Shown in pieces: positions 23,283-36,144 of a stretch of DNA of 64,000 bases. Every line of letters starts with the position of its first letter. Position 1 is the first letter of the stretch. The stretch lies in the NCBI RefSeq assembly GCF_907165205.1, contig NC_058192.1, positions 15,872,001-15,936,000 on the forward strand, read 5' to 3'. This stretch comes from Coccinella septempunctata. Taxonomy: Eukaryota; Arthropoda; Insecta; Coleoptera; Coccinellidae. The notes beneath the pieces are model-generated. The model had not been told where the DNA came from. It saw only the letters and a program-made list of their open reading frames with translations, and did not search any database. The translations under genes were made by a program, and so were the position numbers.

Positions 23283-26081
23283 GCTCGATACGTTGATGAA
23301 ACAACGTTTTTCACATCTGAATACGTTCATGGAGCATGATGAGGACACATAGCGTTTCTCACTGAGCAAGAACTATAAGTATAAGATATATATATATATC
23401 TTATTGGTGGTTACAATAGCTGGTTGTTGAATGGTTTTTATTCAACGTTCATGTAATGATTCTTACTTTTTATTGAAGGAAAGTTTAGGAAGTATGAGGA
23501 CACGCTTCGTATTGGTAGCTATAGTAAAGAGTTTCGTGATATACCTTGATGAATCGAAGAACCACTGATCAATGTCTTATAAACTATATGTTGAGGTATA
23601 GCTGATACACGTGCGGCTGTGTGTTTATTGGGATGTTTCCAACATTCTTTCGCCTCCTTGCACAATTCGGATAATTTTCGGGCTCCAGCCCTGCCTCAAG
23701 GCGGAGATAGTCGGGTTGAGCAACGGCTGCATTCGGATGCCGTAAATTGAGTGGAGGCACCATAAACCAGACGAGACAGTATCGGTCGCACATCAGCGCT
23801 ACGTGGCCCACATCGAAACTATGCATATAAGTGGATGAGGCCTGGAAGGAGATTTCCAATTGAATTGGCTACCTTCTGCCTACGCTGGCCGTTTCACTTC
23901 ATATCTTTGGAAAGATTTATCGAAAAGCGATGGAGCATTTGGAGATTGAAAACTCACGCTGAATATTTCAGCCGATGCAGAGTGCGGAATAGGGTATTCG
24001 ATACAATGCCTGAGTCGCATATGGAGTCAAATGGGCTTAGGAGTTTTTTTTTGACGACGTGCCAGTTGGTTTTAAGAGCGGCTGACTTTTTATTGCTCGA
24101 AGATATACCGTTTTGATTTCCTGTCATTGAATATGGAACTGAGACTATTCAAAACTCCCAAAAATGGTCTTTTTCACATCCAGAAAGGATTCTCGATGAA
24201 ATGGATACACAATATATATCAGGCTGTTTTATAATTGAAAGAGTAACTACTTTCCAATATAAAGCCAATCTCATCAATATGCAGAACTTGGTGGAAAAAA
24301 AATTGTATTTTTCTAATGAGCAATAATGGACCACTAATTCTGCGACTTTTTGCATCCTGTAAAAAAAAATCAAGTGGAAAAATGCCTCTTTCAGCGTCGT
24401 ACTTTCATTTCAATACACTATCAGGGGAAATCACTCGATCATGATTTTGAAATGAGAAGAGACGTTTTTCGTTACCTGTGAGAAAATGTTTGGAAGATTG
24501 GTTTTGACGGATGCAAAAATTTTTTAACTGTGGTTGACAAAAGTTTCGAAAATCAAAAATACATATATTTTTCAAACAAACTGTCTTTTTCTTCAAAAAG
24601 CTTAGCAGTTACTGTATTCACCAACTAGACACTAAAGACGTCTAGAGGCCATGCAAAACACCTGCTCGACTAAGTAGCTTATAATTTCGTATGAGAGAGG
24701 TTGAGTCGAAGAAAACTTGTAAATTACGTATATACTACTATGTAAACTATACATATAGTATAATTTAGTCTATAAACAATTCCTCATCATTGAATTTTGT
24801 ATATCCCTAGATCTAAATAGGTTTATATGCAAGATTAAGATTACCAATAAATAGAAACGAACCATAATATTCATTTCGTAAAAGGAAACGCCAGATTTCA
24901 GGTGACTGAACTTGTTTTTTCGCCAGATCACATGTCAAGCACGGTTCGCCTGGGAACTCACTGAAAATAGGAGATTTTCCCTGCCGTTGTTTTCGCTATT
25001 CTTATTATCCAACCACCATCTTCCCTCAAGAAAATATTCATTCCAGTATTCTCGTCCCCCAAGGTATATTGCTCCTTGAAGGCACACCGCTCTGATAATA
25101 TTTTCCTACCTTTATTGGAAGCGAGCTGGTTTCTTGATTTTCGGATTCTTTTCATTTTTTCAACTTCGGCATTCTTTCTGCGGATAAAGGTTTTTCTCTT
25201 GATTCGACAGAGTTATTTCGGAAAAAAAAATTAAAGAAATATCGTACCTTTCACATACGCTTTTTGCCTAAGCCAAAGTAATCAGTACGTAAGTAATTCG
25301 ACCAATCTGGCAATATCTATAATTATTTCAGCAGATCAGTCATAGCTAGACCAAAGTTCTAATATATCGTACGTTTAATGGAACGTATTGACTATCTCCT
25401 TCGGAGTGAGAAAATTTTTTCTACTCAAAATGAAAAAAACTTGGTTCAGGCACCTGAAAGAAAACAGCATTCGGCGGAAAAAATATTCCCTCTTTGACAT
25501 CGTTTTTTTAGCGAATCCCCGACAAAAAGTTCAAGAGAATAATGGCAGATCATGCTAAGTACCTCGTAATGAAAGAAACCGCATGAGAAAAGCTATTTAG
25601 CTGAGCTTAAACTTTCTAATAAGCTCTGATACTGAGATATAAACTTCTTGTAGCAGGAGAATCGAGCTGAGTGCTTTTCTTCCTCTCATACTCTCACCTA
25701 CATGCGACAATCTGAGTGTTGCTCTTTGAGATTCCAGTGCGTTTTTTATGTTCATTCGATATTTAATTGAAAAAAATAAACTTGTATTCATTATGAATGT
25801 TTTTTGAATTTGATATAAATATAAGAATATAGGTAGGTATCATTTATGTTTTAGCTATGCTTCATGATAATTTAAACACAATTTTCTATAAGCGAAACGG
25901 GAAACCGAAGTGTCATTCGCCAAGTTTTTACTCGAAACATCGCTTCAGTCCAAAGAGGTATAGGAAGTTTGCATTGAGTCAGTGATTTTGTGTTTTCAGA
26001 TTCTTGTTCTCGCCGATTCAATGAATGGTATACATACATTTTCTGCAAATTTGTGTTTAATCTCAAAATTTCTTTCATTTT
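23283..26081. other. 2.8-kb stretch without a recognised gene
   Basis: A GC-richer patch at about 23590-24110 has overlapping frames on both strands (91 codons minus, 93 codons plus), neither with a known motif. The remainder is AT-rich with nothing recognised. Confidence 0.4.
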
Positions 26082-26392
26082 CAGCGTTAGAGTCGTTTTC
26101 CTTTGAATAAAAATAACCGTAGATGGAAAGGTGATACATATTCTGAAAGAACAACTCTTCTAGTTATTAATCTGAAGAATTTATCGAGCTCGATACAGCC
26201 GTTCAGTCTTAACGATTATTCAAGTGATTCCTTCTTTTTCGAAATTTTTCGATAGTCAGCGTTAGAGTCGTTTTTCTCTCAATAAAAATAACCGTAGATA
26301 GAAATGTGATACATATTCTGAAAGAGCAACTCTTCTAGTTAAAAATCTGATGATATCATCGAGCTCGATACAGCCGTTCGATCTTGACGATT
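26082..26392. repeat. diverged tandem duplication, period about 175 bp
   Basis: CAGCGTTAGAGTCGTTTT starts at 26082 and again at 26257. The two units match through AATAAAAATAACCGTAGAT and GAGCTCGATACAGCCGTTC with scattered changes. The second unit ends shortly before the inverted-repeat element at 26409. Confidence 0.75.
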
Positions 26393-26408
26393 GACAAGAG
26401 CTCATATG

Positions 26409-27721
26409 TATACTTCATTCAAATTTATTTTAGCAGTCGGTTGGCCATGAAATAATTTTCTCAAGTTTTTGTAACTAGAACGAAGTTAGGTTGGCACTCA
26501 TGAAATGTCGTTAATGTCATAACGCCGTTGCCACAACTAATATCAATTTTTAATTTTTATTACGAAAATGCCGAAAGTGATTGAAAAAAGAGACAGGGTT
26601 TCAGGAAGTGCTATTTAGAATTCAGGTCCGCTCATTCAAATAGTTATACCCTGATATTCTAAAATCCACAATACGTTAGACGGTAGCGAACATATTCAAG
26701 GTAAGAGAATTTATATAATGTTTCATCTGAATCTAAACGACTTATATTTCAGCTGGATATTTCCACAGTCAGAAATATTGTGAATGAAGAGGATGAAAAA
26801 GAATTTCCTTCTATTGGGAGACCCAAAAAAGTGGTCGCATTTGAGAATTTTATGTTTGAGTGAATTAATTCGAAAAGTTTACTATAGGATTTTCGATAAA
26901 TGTCATCGGAGAATAAGTTCCCTAAAATGGAGTTTTCTATTTTTCATTTGATTTGTCCTATACAATGTAAATGTCTTAAGGTACTAATAAATACCTAATT
27001 ATTATTATTACATCAATGTATTAAGATGAAGAATTTCATTTGATTTGTCCTATACAATGTAAATGTCTTAAGGTACTAATAAATACCTAATTATTATTAT
27101 TACATCAATGTATTAAGATGAATAGCCACAAATACGCGCAAGTTGCCCTGCTACTTGTTTATTCATGTGAAATTTTTGTTCAACGGTGAAGTTGCATCTT
27201 AACTTGAAACTTCCTTCAATTCCTTTTACTTATATTGATGCAAGATGATTTTTGTTGAAGAATTTAACATTCTTGTAATTATCTGTTAATTCCTTCGGGA
27301 GATACCCATTCCCAACCACTGCAATATATGCATTTCATCTTCGGGTTAATATTTTTGAAATCTACAAATGATGTAAGCCAAAGAAGATAACGAACATTAA
27401 CTCTCCTCAAGCTAGTGCATATTATGATATTATACTGATCTCTTGTATTTTCCATGCGAATAACTGGATTTGGTTTGCCTTCAATCAGTTTGTATAGACT
27501 TCAATTATGTTCGTCACATATTTTCCGAAGAGATTCGACATTGTGAGTGATAAAATACGTAATAACAGAAACTTTTACGTAGAACGGGCAACATAGCGTT
27601 GATTTAAAACCCAAAAATGTTTTGACAAGCTTCATAACCCCACATTTTCGTACTATACAGAGTGAAATGTGTCAAATTTCCATGGCCAACCGACTGCTAA
27701 AATAAAAGTGAATGAAGTATA
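26409..27721 (-). mobile_element. TATAC-ended inverted-repeat element, copy B
   Basis: Reverse-complement copy of 4975-6091, with ends TATACTTCATTC and GAATGAAGTATA and the shared GCAGTCGGTTGGCCATG inside each end. It is longer than copy A because of a 92-bp tandem duplication (26942-27125) and small indels. It is non-coding. Confidence 0.8.
26942..27125. repeat. 92-bp tandem duplication inside copy B
   Basis: The segment starting TTTCATTTGATTTGTCC at 26942 is repeated almost exactly from 27034. Both units end ATCAATGTATTAAGATGAA. The near-identity implies a recent duplication. Copy A has one unit. Confidence 0.85.
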
Positions 27722-30700
27722 GTGTGGCAAATGCGTACCTAGAATAACAATTTTACAGTTACAATCAATCATATAATGGAAAGCTGGAAAAATGGCTTCA
27801 AATGTCAGTTCTGGAGTCTATTTGATCGGATTTGAAATACATATTATCATGTATTTAGTATGTATATTTTGTAGACTATGTGCCTCGTACCAGATGATGG
27901 GGATTTTCTCTAGAAGGAAATGATTGTTTTTTCAACTTTCACTATTTTTATCATAATTTTTTACTGGAGCGGTGTATCCCAATGAATTGAACCACATTTT
28001 AGTATGAGTAATCTTTTCGAATATCAGGCCAATATAACCTGGCCGATCCTTGTATTATTCCTCATTCTTGGGAGCTTTTGAACATTTTCAAAAACTAAAC
28101 ATAAAATAATATTCCTTCGGGTGCGCTTGGAAAAGATATAAATGGAAGTTGCAAACTGGCGTATGCGCTATGCATATTCGTTTATTAGTTTCTAATAAAT
28201 AACTTTGTCACTACTATTTATTTCCACTCACCACTTGCACTATAAATTGTACCCTATGTATATAGGCGCTGGAAACTTTCTTGCGGCATCTCGCACTTTC
28301 TAGAAGGAACAGGATCGGACTGGTTACAATCTAATTTTCTTTCGATATGTATGAGTGACTTCGCTACTTCAACCAGCACACCAAAAATAATTATGAATAA
28401 TTTATATACAAATATTTATATGTATTTGTATATATTGTGTGTTTTTTCTATGTCATCTAGTGTGAGTTTACAGGGCTCAACGAAATACTCTCAATTTCCA
28501 CCGTGTCCTTTTCCCCCCACTAATTGCATGGCCTACGTCGAATAACTCCTCGAAGTAGTTTCCGACCAATTTTCATCAGATCCCCAATTTCTCGAGATCC
28601 GTGGTTCTCCCTTCCTAACACTTCGGTAGGGGAGAGAAATGCGCGACCTTCAAATGAAGAACTGAGCACTGTGATCTCTTTTCATTAAGGGATGGGCGAG
28701 TTAGTTCTTCCCTTTAAACTTATAACACACGGCGCGCTTCTTTTTTTCGTGGACGGGGAATTCTATCACCCCGTTTCGGCTTTAATGAAATTTGAAAGTC
28801 TCTTCAGAAACGGGTCGCCAGTAAATACAGATCAGATGTTTTGCCGTCGATATTTTAGATTAATTTGCTAGAATGAGTTCGTTCTTTTCTGTTTTCGTTT
28901 TCGAGAAAGATTTTTCGAATAACTTCACTGTATGAGTTTCGTGAAGACTTTTAGAAATTCAAACGCTCTCTTCGTTCAGTAATTGTCTCTATGGAAGTTC
29001 GAATGCACCTAGGGAAGCACAAAAAAACCATATTTGTAGTATATATTCATATAATAGGACTACGAGTTTGGACAAACAGGCTCCCTCTTATAGTTTAAAT
29101 GGAGGTTAAAACAACTATAATAGCTCATATAAGAAGTTACCGATTTAGCTTATATTTGGAACAAAGATAGTTTTCAGCAGGTATAAAAGCATTTCAGTGA
29201 AACCTATCAAGTTGCAGGACTACACCCCAAAAATTTGGGAAGTTTCTGCAATCATACTCTACAGCACTTTACTCAATTAATTCGATAATTTGTCAAATAA
29301 TATCGCATGAAACTATTAAGTTTTCCATGTCTTCCATGATGAAAACGACAATTCTTTCTTCCAGCATAATATCGAACATCTTTTAAATCTCATAACGAAA
29401 TACAATCCGAAATCAAAAATTAATAACATAATTTTTGATTTTTATTATTATGAAAAACACAATTCTACTTGAAGTAGACACCTAAAAACGATCTCATATA
29501 GACAGAAAATCAATGTAGGCAACCCATAATAAAGATAAACCTATAGAAGATTCTAAGATATAGTATCACGAATCACCAGTAAAGCAAATGTTTCTCCATC
29601 ATCGAAGACGTCTCAGTTTGTCCAACCAATTCTTGAAGCCATTGATGGTGAAGCTATTGACCACAGAACTGGAAAGAATGTTTCAAGAGCGGGACACCCA
29701 AGAAACATCTCCCTTTGAATGGTCAGGAAGTTCTCCTTCTGCAATTTTAAATTGTGACCTCGGTTATCATTCGTGTTCAAGGTGATTATGGATTTTCCTT
29801 CGAACCAAACATTCTATGCATTTGTATGTGAATATCATGGCACCTCTAGCGCTTCTATAAGCAAAAGTAGTCATGGTATTCACTCTCAGGTGGGTCTCAT
29901 GATCCGGTCGAACAATTTCGTATGGGATTCCTCCCTTCCCTCTGGGTGCGATAATGCTCGGAATCATTATGAATTTGGCCAATTTTCACCCCAAATTGAA
30001 TAATTCGATTTGTCGTAAATGATGGAATTCTTCTCTTAATTCAAGAAGTATTGAATCTGACTGTGAATCTATTCTTGTTCTTCACAGACACAGTGTTTTA
30101 ACCCTCATCCTTTGTAAGAGCCTATTCTCCCTGATTGAGTGGCCTATTCGACGAAGTGGATATCGTTTGAAATGTCGCTGAAAAACAGGGAGAATCATTG
30201 AAGTTGATATCTTCTGAATACTTTCAGAGATTTCGAGCATAAAGTTTTATATCATGTGACATGCCTCAGATGATCGAATTCGAGATATAAGATTTCAAGT
30301 CTTTTAAAAGGACAATGGGATAGCCGCACATAAAAAGAAGTAGGGCTCTTACGAGGGCTTTTCATTTATGGAGGTAGCTGTGAATTATTGAACGAAACAT
30401 ATAATCCGAGAAGAATCTTCATTGTTATGTGAATTTACGGCGTACTAAGGCTCGAGAGAAGCACTGGATGATTTAGCGGCATGATGGGAGGAGCAGACTA
30501 ATACATCGTTACAATTTAGAGCTGATAAAATCTATAGTTTATCTCTTCATTTCACAGCGAACTTGTATTAGGATTTTGTTTTGGATTTCAGTAGCGAAAT
30601 GACTCAACTCGTTGAATTTCACTAATCACAACACATAAGCTGGAATGAGCTGCAGGAAAAGAAATATATAGTACAATTTTGAGAAAGTACTACCTCTAAT

Positions 30701-30757
30701 ATCTCGACCCCCAGAATAAATGCAAAAAACTGAACTTTGGTGCCTACATACATTTTA
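27722..30757. other. 3-kb stretch without a recognised gene
   Basis: A GC-richer patch lies at about 28500-28800. Opposed frames at 29773-30003 plus and 29767-29982 minus show no recognised domain. No clear repeats were seen. Confidence 0.4.
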
Positions 30758-31780
30758 TACAGGGTGTCCGCTCTTTGGGTCAGCGGTCGATTACTCTAAT
30801 TCTATTAACTTTACAAAACAGAGTTCCAAATAGAACTTTCCTCTTGTTGAGCAGAGCATCTCCTAAAATTATTTAGAACTATGTTTCGCTTCTTTTGCAC
30901 AGCTATCAACGTCGTTATTTTAAATGAATATAAGTTTAATAACTCAAGTATGTCTGATTTCCCAAGGGTTTTCCAGAAATTTGACTCTTTATTAATATTT
31001 TGATAGTTTAAGGTACCTACTTTCAGAAAGGACTATAGCCCATCCTTATTCTATATAATTGCTTCAAATTTGGACTGTGTCTAGTTAATAAATGAAACAC
31101 TAAAAATTTCATCTGTAATTAACCATATTATATACAGGGTCCACGAGAACATAGATCCATCATCAAAACAGAAATTTATCAAAATCTAAATTTTTTTGAA
31201 TGGCATCCCAGATTTTTTTCTATTCATTATTTAAAAAATCTAAAAGCGAACAAAAAATGTTTAAATAATGAACAGAAAAAAAGGGGTTGCCATTTAAAAA
31301 ATGAAGATTCTGATGAATTTCTGTTTTGATAATGAATTTACGTTTTCGTGGACCCTGTATATAATATGTTTATCTACAAACAAAATTTTCAGTGTATCAT
31401 TTATTGACTAGACACAGTCCAAATTTGAATCAATTACATAGAATCAAAGGGACTATAACTCCGTCCCTTACGTAAGTACCTCAAACTGTTAAAACATCAA
31501 AGTCAAATTTCTCGAAAACCGTTGGGAACTCAGACATAGATGTGTTATCAAACTTTCATGTTCAACAAGGAATTAAAAATGTAAAAATATATAGGGTGTT
31601 CCTTTTTAAATAAGTTGATAGATATGCAGAAGAAACGAAACACTTTGTATAGTTCTAAGTTCTAAATAATTTTAGGAGACGCTGTACTTAAAAAGAGGAA
31701 AGATTTATTTCAAACTCTTTTTTGTAAAGTTAATAGAATTAGAGTAATCTACAGCTGCCTCATGGCGCGTACTCCCTGTA
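30758..31780. repeat. 1-kb nested palindrome with TACAGGG ends
   Basis: The outer ends TACAGGGTGTCC (30758) and CCCTGTA (ending 31780) face each other, and the arms match imperfectly over several hundred bases (for example ATTCTATTAACTTTACAAAA near 30801 and its counterpart near 31725). At the centre is a second inverted element, 31133-31359, with ends TACAGGGTCCACGAGAAC and its reverse complement. The nesting suggests one foldback element inserted at the centre of another, or a palindromic family with repeated ends. It is non-coding. Confidence 0.8.
31133..31359. repeat. inner inverted-repeat element with TACAGGGTCCACG ends
   Basis: A 227-bp palindrome inside the 1-kb one. The arms match well near the ends and across the TTTCTGTTTTGAT segment. 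Its ends share the TACAGGG start with the outer element and with 19005-19703. Confidence 0.75.
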
Positions 31781-33264
31781 TATTTGTATGAACCTGTGAG
31801 CATGATGAGAGCAACCACCAAAACCTTAAGTGGGAAAGGGGGAGTGTCATCTTGCTTTGTTGATTAATCTATTACCTTTTCAAACATGCTTTACACTTGT
31901 CATTTTTGTTAGTACTTAGTAGTAGCTGGTAATGGGAGATTTGCTTACTATGACCTGGATGTATCGACATTTCGAACTTTGCCGGTAAAAAATGATAGGC
32001 ATCTTACGAAAAATATCGAAGATGTTTATGGAGGCCAACAAGATATAGAGGCATAAGACAATGAGACTTCTTTGTATCACATCGATAAGACAAATATGCA
32101 ACCATCAATGTAAAGTGATGAGAGTGAACCAAAATATAAGTAATACCAAATAATTACATAAAACGAACGCTGGCTATATTAACGCAGTACCTCTAGTTTG
32201 GGTGGGGACATCAGTACAGTGACCGTTTTCCCAGTAGCAGTGTGATATATTCTGACAGAATGAAATTCCTCTGAAGATTTCCTACTTTTGGGAGGAATGT
32301 GAAGGTGTAAAACTAAATATTCAATATTCGAATTAAGGGCATCTGGAACGATTCCTTCTTGATCGATGTCTGCCATTGCTGGAATAAAAAAAAAGATTTC
32401 GAACTATTATGTCCGAAACAGTTTTGTGAATAAATGAATCAACCATGATTCTTTGTCGAATATATCGTTTCCGGCCAAAAAAAATCTGGATCAATTCGTC
32501 CAATTAAAGCAGTTGGTCGGCCGGAATGAAAAAATATGAAAAAACAGCCCACGCAGCCCTCCAAATGGAAATCGAATTCTCTCATCCGTCAAAGAATTAA
32601 AAAGCCGTACTTTTTCCAAACGAGCCAATTTGCAGGAAAAGTGGCGCATTTTCCTCTTCTCCCCCCCATTAAATTTCGAAAAGCCATCAAATAAATCGTA
32701 GTTATTCATACATTTTTCTACCCCTCAGTCGTTATTCAAGCTGAACAAACGTTGTCGGTGCCGAATATCGACCGATATCCGTCCAGTGAAAGTGAATGTT
32801 TGTCCGCCATCTAGCGGTTCACGAGGCAAAAACCAAAGCCCTGTTTCCTTGGAAGCTGGAAGTGATTTCGTTGAGAAGACATCTGCGGAAATTGTTCAGC
32901 TTTCTTGGGGGTTTCGCGGAAAATTCCGATAGATATCAGTTCTTCAAGAGATATTTCGTATTATCTTTTCGATACAAGCGAATGCTAGTTAATAACCTGC
33001 CAATAGTATAAATGGTTGGTGTTTGATGAATTTTCGAAACTTTTTATACTGAGGCCTTAGTTTATTAGCTCCACGTAGCGAAGAGTTGAATTTCCATTTA
33101 TACTAAACTACACGAAATCATTGACGATTTTGCGAGCTTTTTGAGAATGTCAATCACAGTTTTTTTCTGGTAATACTTCCGACACTCAGTTTGAAAATTT
33201 CCGAAGATAATGAGAAATCTTGAGTCATAAGCACTTTGAAAAATACCTTCCAATTTAGAACAAG
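31781..33264. other. mostly non-coding stretch
   Basis: Apart from the weak exon candidate at 32179-32376, I see no gene. A frame at 32796-33011 plus has no motif. Confidence 0.35.
32179..32376 (-). CDS. candidate coding exon, unknown protein (weak)
   Basis: On the minus strand a long pyrimidine run ending TTCCAG is followed by CA and then ATG, opening a 65-codon frame that starts MADIDQEGIVPDAL and continues with VLHLHIPPKSR and VRIYHTATGKTVTVLMSPPK. The composition is protein-like, with charged and hydrophobic alternation. A possible donor (GAG|GTACTG) lies near the end. I do not recognise the family and found no partner exon, so this may be a chance frame. If real, it would be a first coding exon of a gene running right to left, upstream of or nested in the neuroligin locus. 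Confidence 0.25.
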   Translation of the reverse strand: MADIDQEGIVPDALNSNIEYLVLHLHIPPKSRKSSEEFHSVRIYHTATGKTVTVLMSPPKLEVLR

Positions 33265-33488
33265 ACCTACTATTATTGATAACTTACTACTTACACCTTT
33301 TCATTCCTATAAGTATTTAATAACTGAATGGATGTTTTTGAAGTCGTCCTCTATTCTGAAGAATTCTGTAACATAGATCTACTATTATTGATAACTTACT
33401 ACTTACACCTTTTCATTCCTATGAGTATTTAATAACTGAATGGATGTTTTTGAAGTCGTCCTCTATTCTGAAGAATTCTGTAACATAT
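33265..33488. repeat. 112-bp tandem duplication
   Basis: CTACTATTATTGATAACTTA begins at 33267 and again at 33379. The units are nearly identical over about 110 bp, ending ATTCTGTAACATA. There is one visible A/G difference (CCTATAAG versus CCTATGAG). It is a recent local duplication just upstream of the first detected neuroligin exon. Confidence 0.85.
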
Positions 33489-34186
33489 AGCTTGTTTTTG
33501 GGCGTCATTCAAATATACGGAATTTGCTGACACTTTTGAAAGAGTTCATTATGACGTCAGATGAATTGTAGATTGCTTCAAATTTTAGGTAGGTACAATA
33601 AATTACAATTCATGCCTGTGCAAAATTGGTACTGGAGATACATTTCAATAGAACATTTATATATTATTATAAATTAATGTCCTCCTCAAGAAAAGCTGAA
33701 ATTTTCACATACTAGTAGACCCACATATGATACAGGAGACTTTCCGCTTTTCCAGGCTTTGGCAGTATTGTTCTATGCAAAACTCCTATTTGTAGAGCAA
33801 GTTTTGGCAGTGTGGCAATGTGAAGGAAGCTATCAGGTTATGGTGAAGAACTGTAGATGCTTTTCAGATTCTCTTAGGTTTTTTCGAATTACTACTTCTC
33901 CATAAACTTCTAATGGACTCCTAGTGGTGCACCCTGTATAATTATTCTTTCAATCAATAACTGCAGTGTTAGAATGCAGTTGGTTGTTTCTACAGAGCAA
34001 TAATTTTATACTCAAAGTCTTTCTTCGTCAAGATTATCTATTTAATTATGATCTTAACAATAGTACATGATCATATAACACTTATTAGCAGAAATTACTA
34101 GTGTTTTGAGTACTTCGGCAGAATTTTTAGTTTTTTAAGTATCTGTTTGCCACTTCTACTTTTGATTTCCGTTTGTTCTGTTTCAG

Positions 34187-34339
34187 CCGATAGAGATGAG
34201 GAAAAGAAATACCCTGTCATCGTTTTCATACATGGTGAATCATATGAATGGAATTCTGGAAATCCTTATGATGGCAGTGTCCTAGCAGCTTATGCGAAAG
34301 TTGTAGTCGTGACTTTCAATTTCAGACTTGGAATATTGG
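34187..34339 (+). CDS. neuroligin-family exon a (esterase domain, N-terminal part)
   Basis: The acceptor TTCTGTTTCAG ends at 34186 and the donor GTGAGT begins at 34340. The 51-codon exon reads DRDEEKKYPVIVFIHGES, then EWNSGNPYDGSVLAAYAKVV and VTFNFRLGILG. This corresponds to the oxyanion-hole strand and helix of the alpha/beta-hydrolase fold (YPVIVFIHG is the typical strand). The upstream frame from 34147 starting MPLLLL is intron sequence read through the acceptor, not a true start. The exon begins at codon position 2 and ends after codon position 1. An exon encoding the usual EDCLYLN region should precede it, but I could not find one. Confidence 0.9.
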
Positions 34340-36144
34340 GTGAGTGAAACAAGGCTTTTTTTGTGGAGCGGGATGAATGAAGGGCTGCAATTTAATTTTT
34401 TTCGCTCATCGCCCTCTTATTTCTGTTTCTCAAGATATGGTCACGGATCAGATCTCAATGCTATGTCAGCAAATAATTAAATATGTGGGCCGTTTTTCAT
34501 AATCTCTTTGGTTTGTGTTTTCCAACGTTTCAGCACTTCTTCGCGGGCCATTTTCAGGGCATGCTTAAATTGCTGCATATTTTTGTTGTTTCGGGAATAT
34601 TTGAAGACCGCTTCATCTAATATTTATGGAATACTACTTTAATATGAACCGAAGAAAAAATTACAGGTAGGTAGCCAATATTCTTGGTCCCCAGAGAAGG
34701 CGTGTTAATTGGATTAGGAGATATGAGCATTGAAACTTCAGTCTTCTTTTAGTACCCCATTAAAAATACTCGTAACTTGGATCAACTTCACCCATTTCCG
34801 AGTAGAAAACAACTTCTACAATCAATATCAGTATGGTGATAAGTTTAACAAGATCTCCTCTTTCTTATGGGATATTTTGTGAGGAAAGCATTGAAACAAG
34901 ATGTTTTCAAGTCGGAACTACGGCTTAGATAATAAATAGACAACATTTTTGTGATATAAACAACGGTTTTCTGGGTATCTCCAAAACCTAGAAAAATCAA
35001 CACAATATTCGATGGAAGTCGAAGAAAACAATCACCTTCTATCCTTCGATGTTATGATACAAAATATCTCTATAAAAAAATTGTCCACAAAAAACCAGCA
35101 AATACTGAACAATAGGTACCACTCTTACATTAAGGGAAGCCAGATGCCTGTATAACAAAGCAACAAAAGTATGATCTTACCCTTACGCCAGAGCATCAAT
35201 GAAAAAAACCTGACAAATTCAAACTTATCAAGCATCGCAATCATAATATTGGAATGAAGATTTCATCGAAGGAAGATGAATGAAGGAGAAACATTTAAGA
35301 GGGTTAGGCTTTATGACTTTAATGGTGTTCTCAGGAGATCAAGACTGATTGGGCTTCAGTGATGAAATTAGAATAAAGAGGATTCCATCACATCAAGGGT
35401 GAAGTATTTCATAAATATTATAGCGGCCTCAAAAATTCGTAGATCACAGCAATTTATAGACTTCAGATGGCTGGGATGAGGAAACAGCCTGAATAATTAT
35501 TCAGCAAGTACTCAATCTCCATCATCAAGAAGTTCCGCAGGCACGTCAGTAATAGTTTCCATTTAATCTCTCTTCTATTTCTTGTATAGAATAATATGCA
35601 TCTGACTGAGAAATAGGCAAACGGATGTGAATTCAATCGTATGAAGTTCAAAATTTTGAATATCCGCCCTCAATATCCCCCAATGATTTACCGAATCCGA
35701 TTGGCAAGCGCCAGACGTTTTCCGTAGGAATTTTCAACTGAGTCGGGGGCCGTTACCCATTAAATAATTCTTCTTCAGCTCGGTTACTAGGGAATCTGAA
35801 AACTGTGTTCGTATTATTGGATTATCAAGAATTCGCTAAAACATCTTGGGAAACGCGGCGTGGAGTGCTCTCGAAGTGCGCTTCACGTTAAAAATTCTAT
35901 TCCGACAAATTTAATAACAACCCCTACAAGTGGCGCGCTCGAAGGTGAGGGAAGCTGTCTAGGGTCAGGTATAAGGGTTAGAGTTACCTCTCGACTAATC
36001 CGGCTGACTTTTGTAGTCAGCGATCGATAAGGTCACAGGACCTGAGATAATCTAAGAATACTTGTTGTAAGACAAAAAAAACATCACTTTCTGTTGATAT
36101 ACTTTTCTAGAAAATGGTTGCAGGGTTTTTGAAATTTTTATTCA
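34340..36144. other. first detected intron, left part
   Basis: Intron sequence without recognised features up to the inserted mariner at 36145. Confidence 0.5.

Noticed and set aside
29767..30003. Opposed frames of 71 and 76 codons
   Set aside because: Both strands are open over the same interval with no motif and no splice sites I trust.
34147..34186. ATG and hydrophobic start (MPLLLLISVCSVSA) ahead of exon a, looking like a signal peptide
   Set aside because: It contains the polypyrimidine tract and AG of a good acceptor, and a true neuroligin needs more N-terminal fold before this exon. An alternative short start is not excluded but is unlikely.
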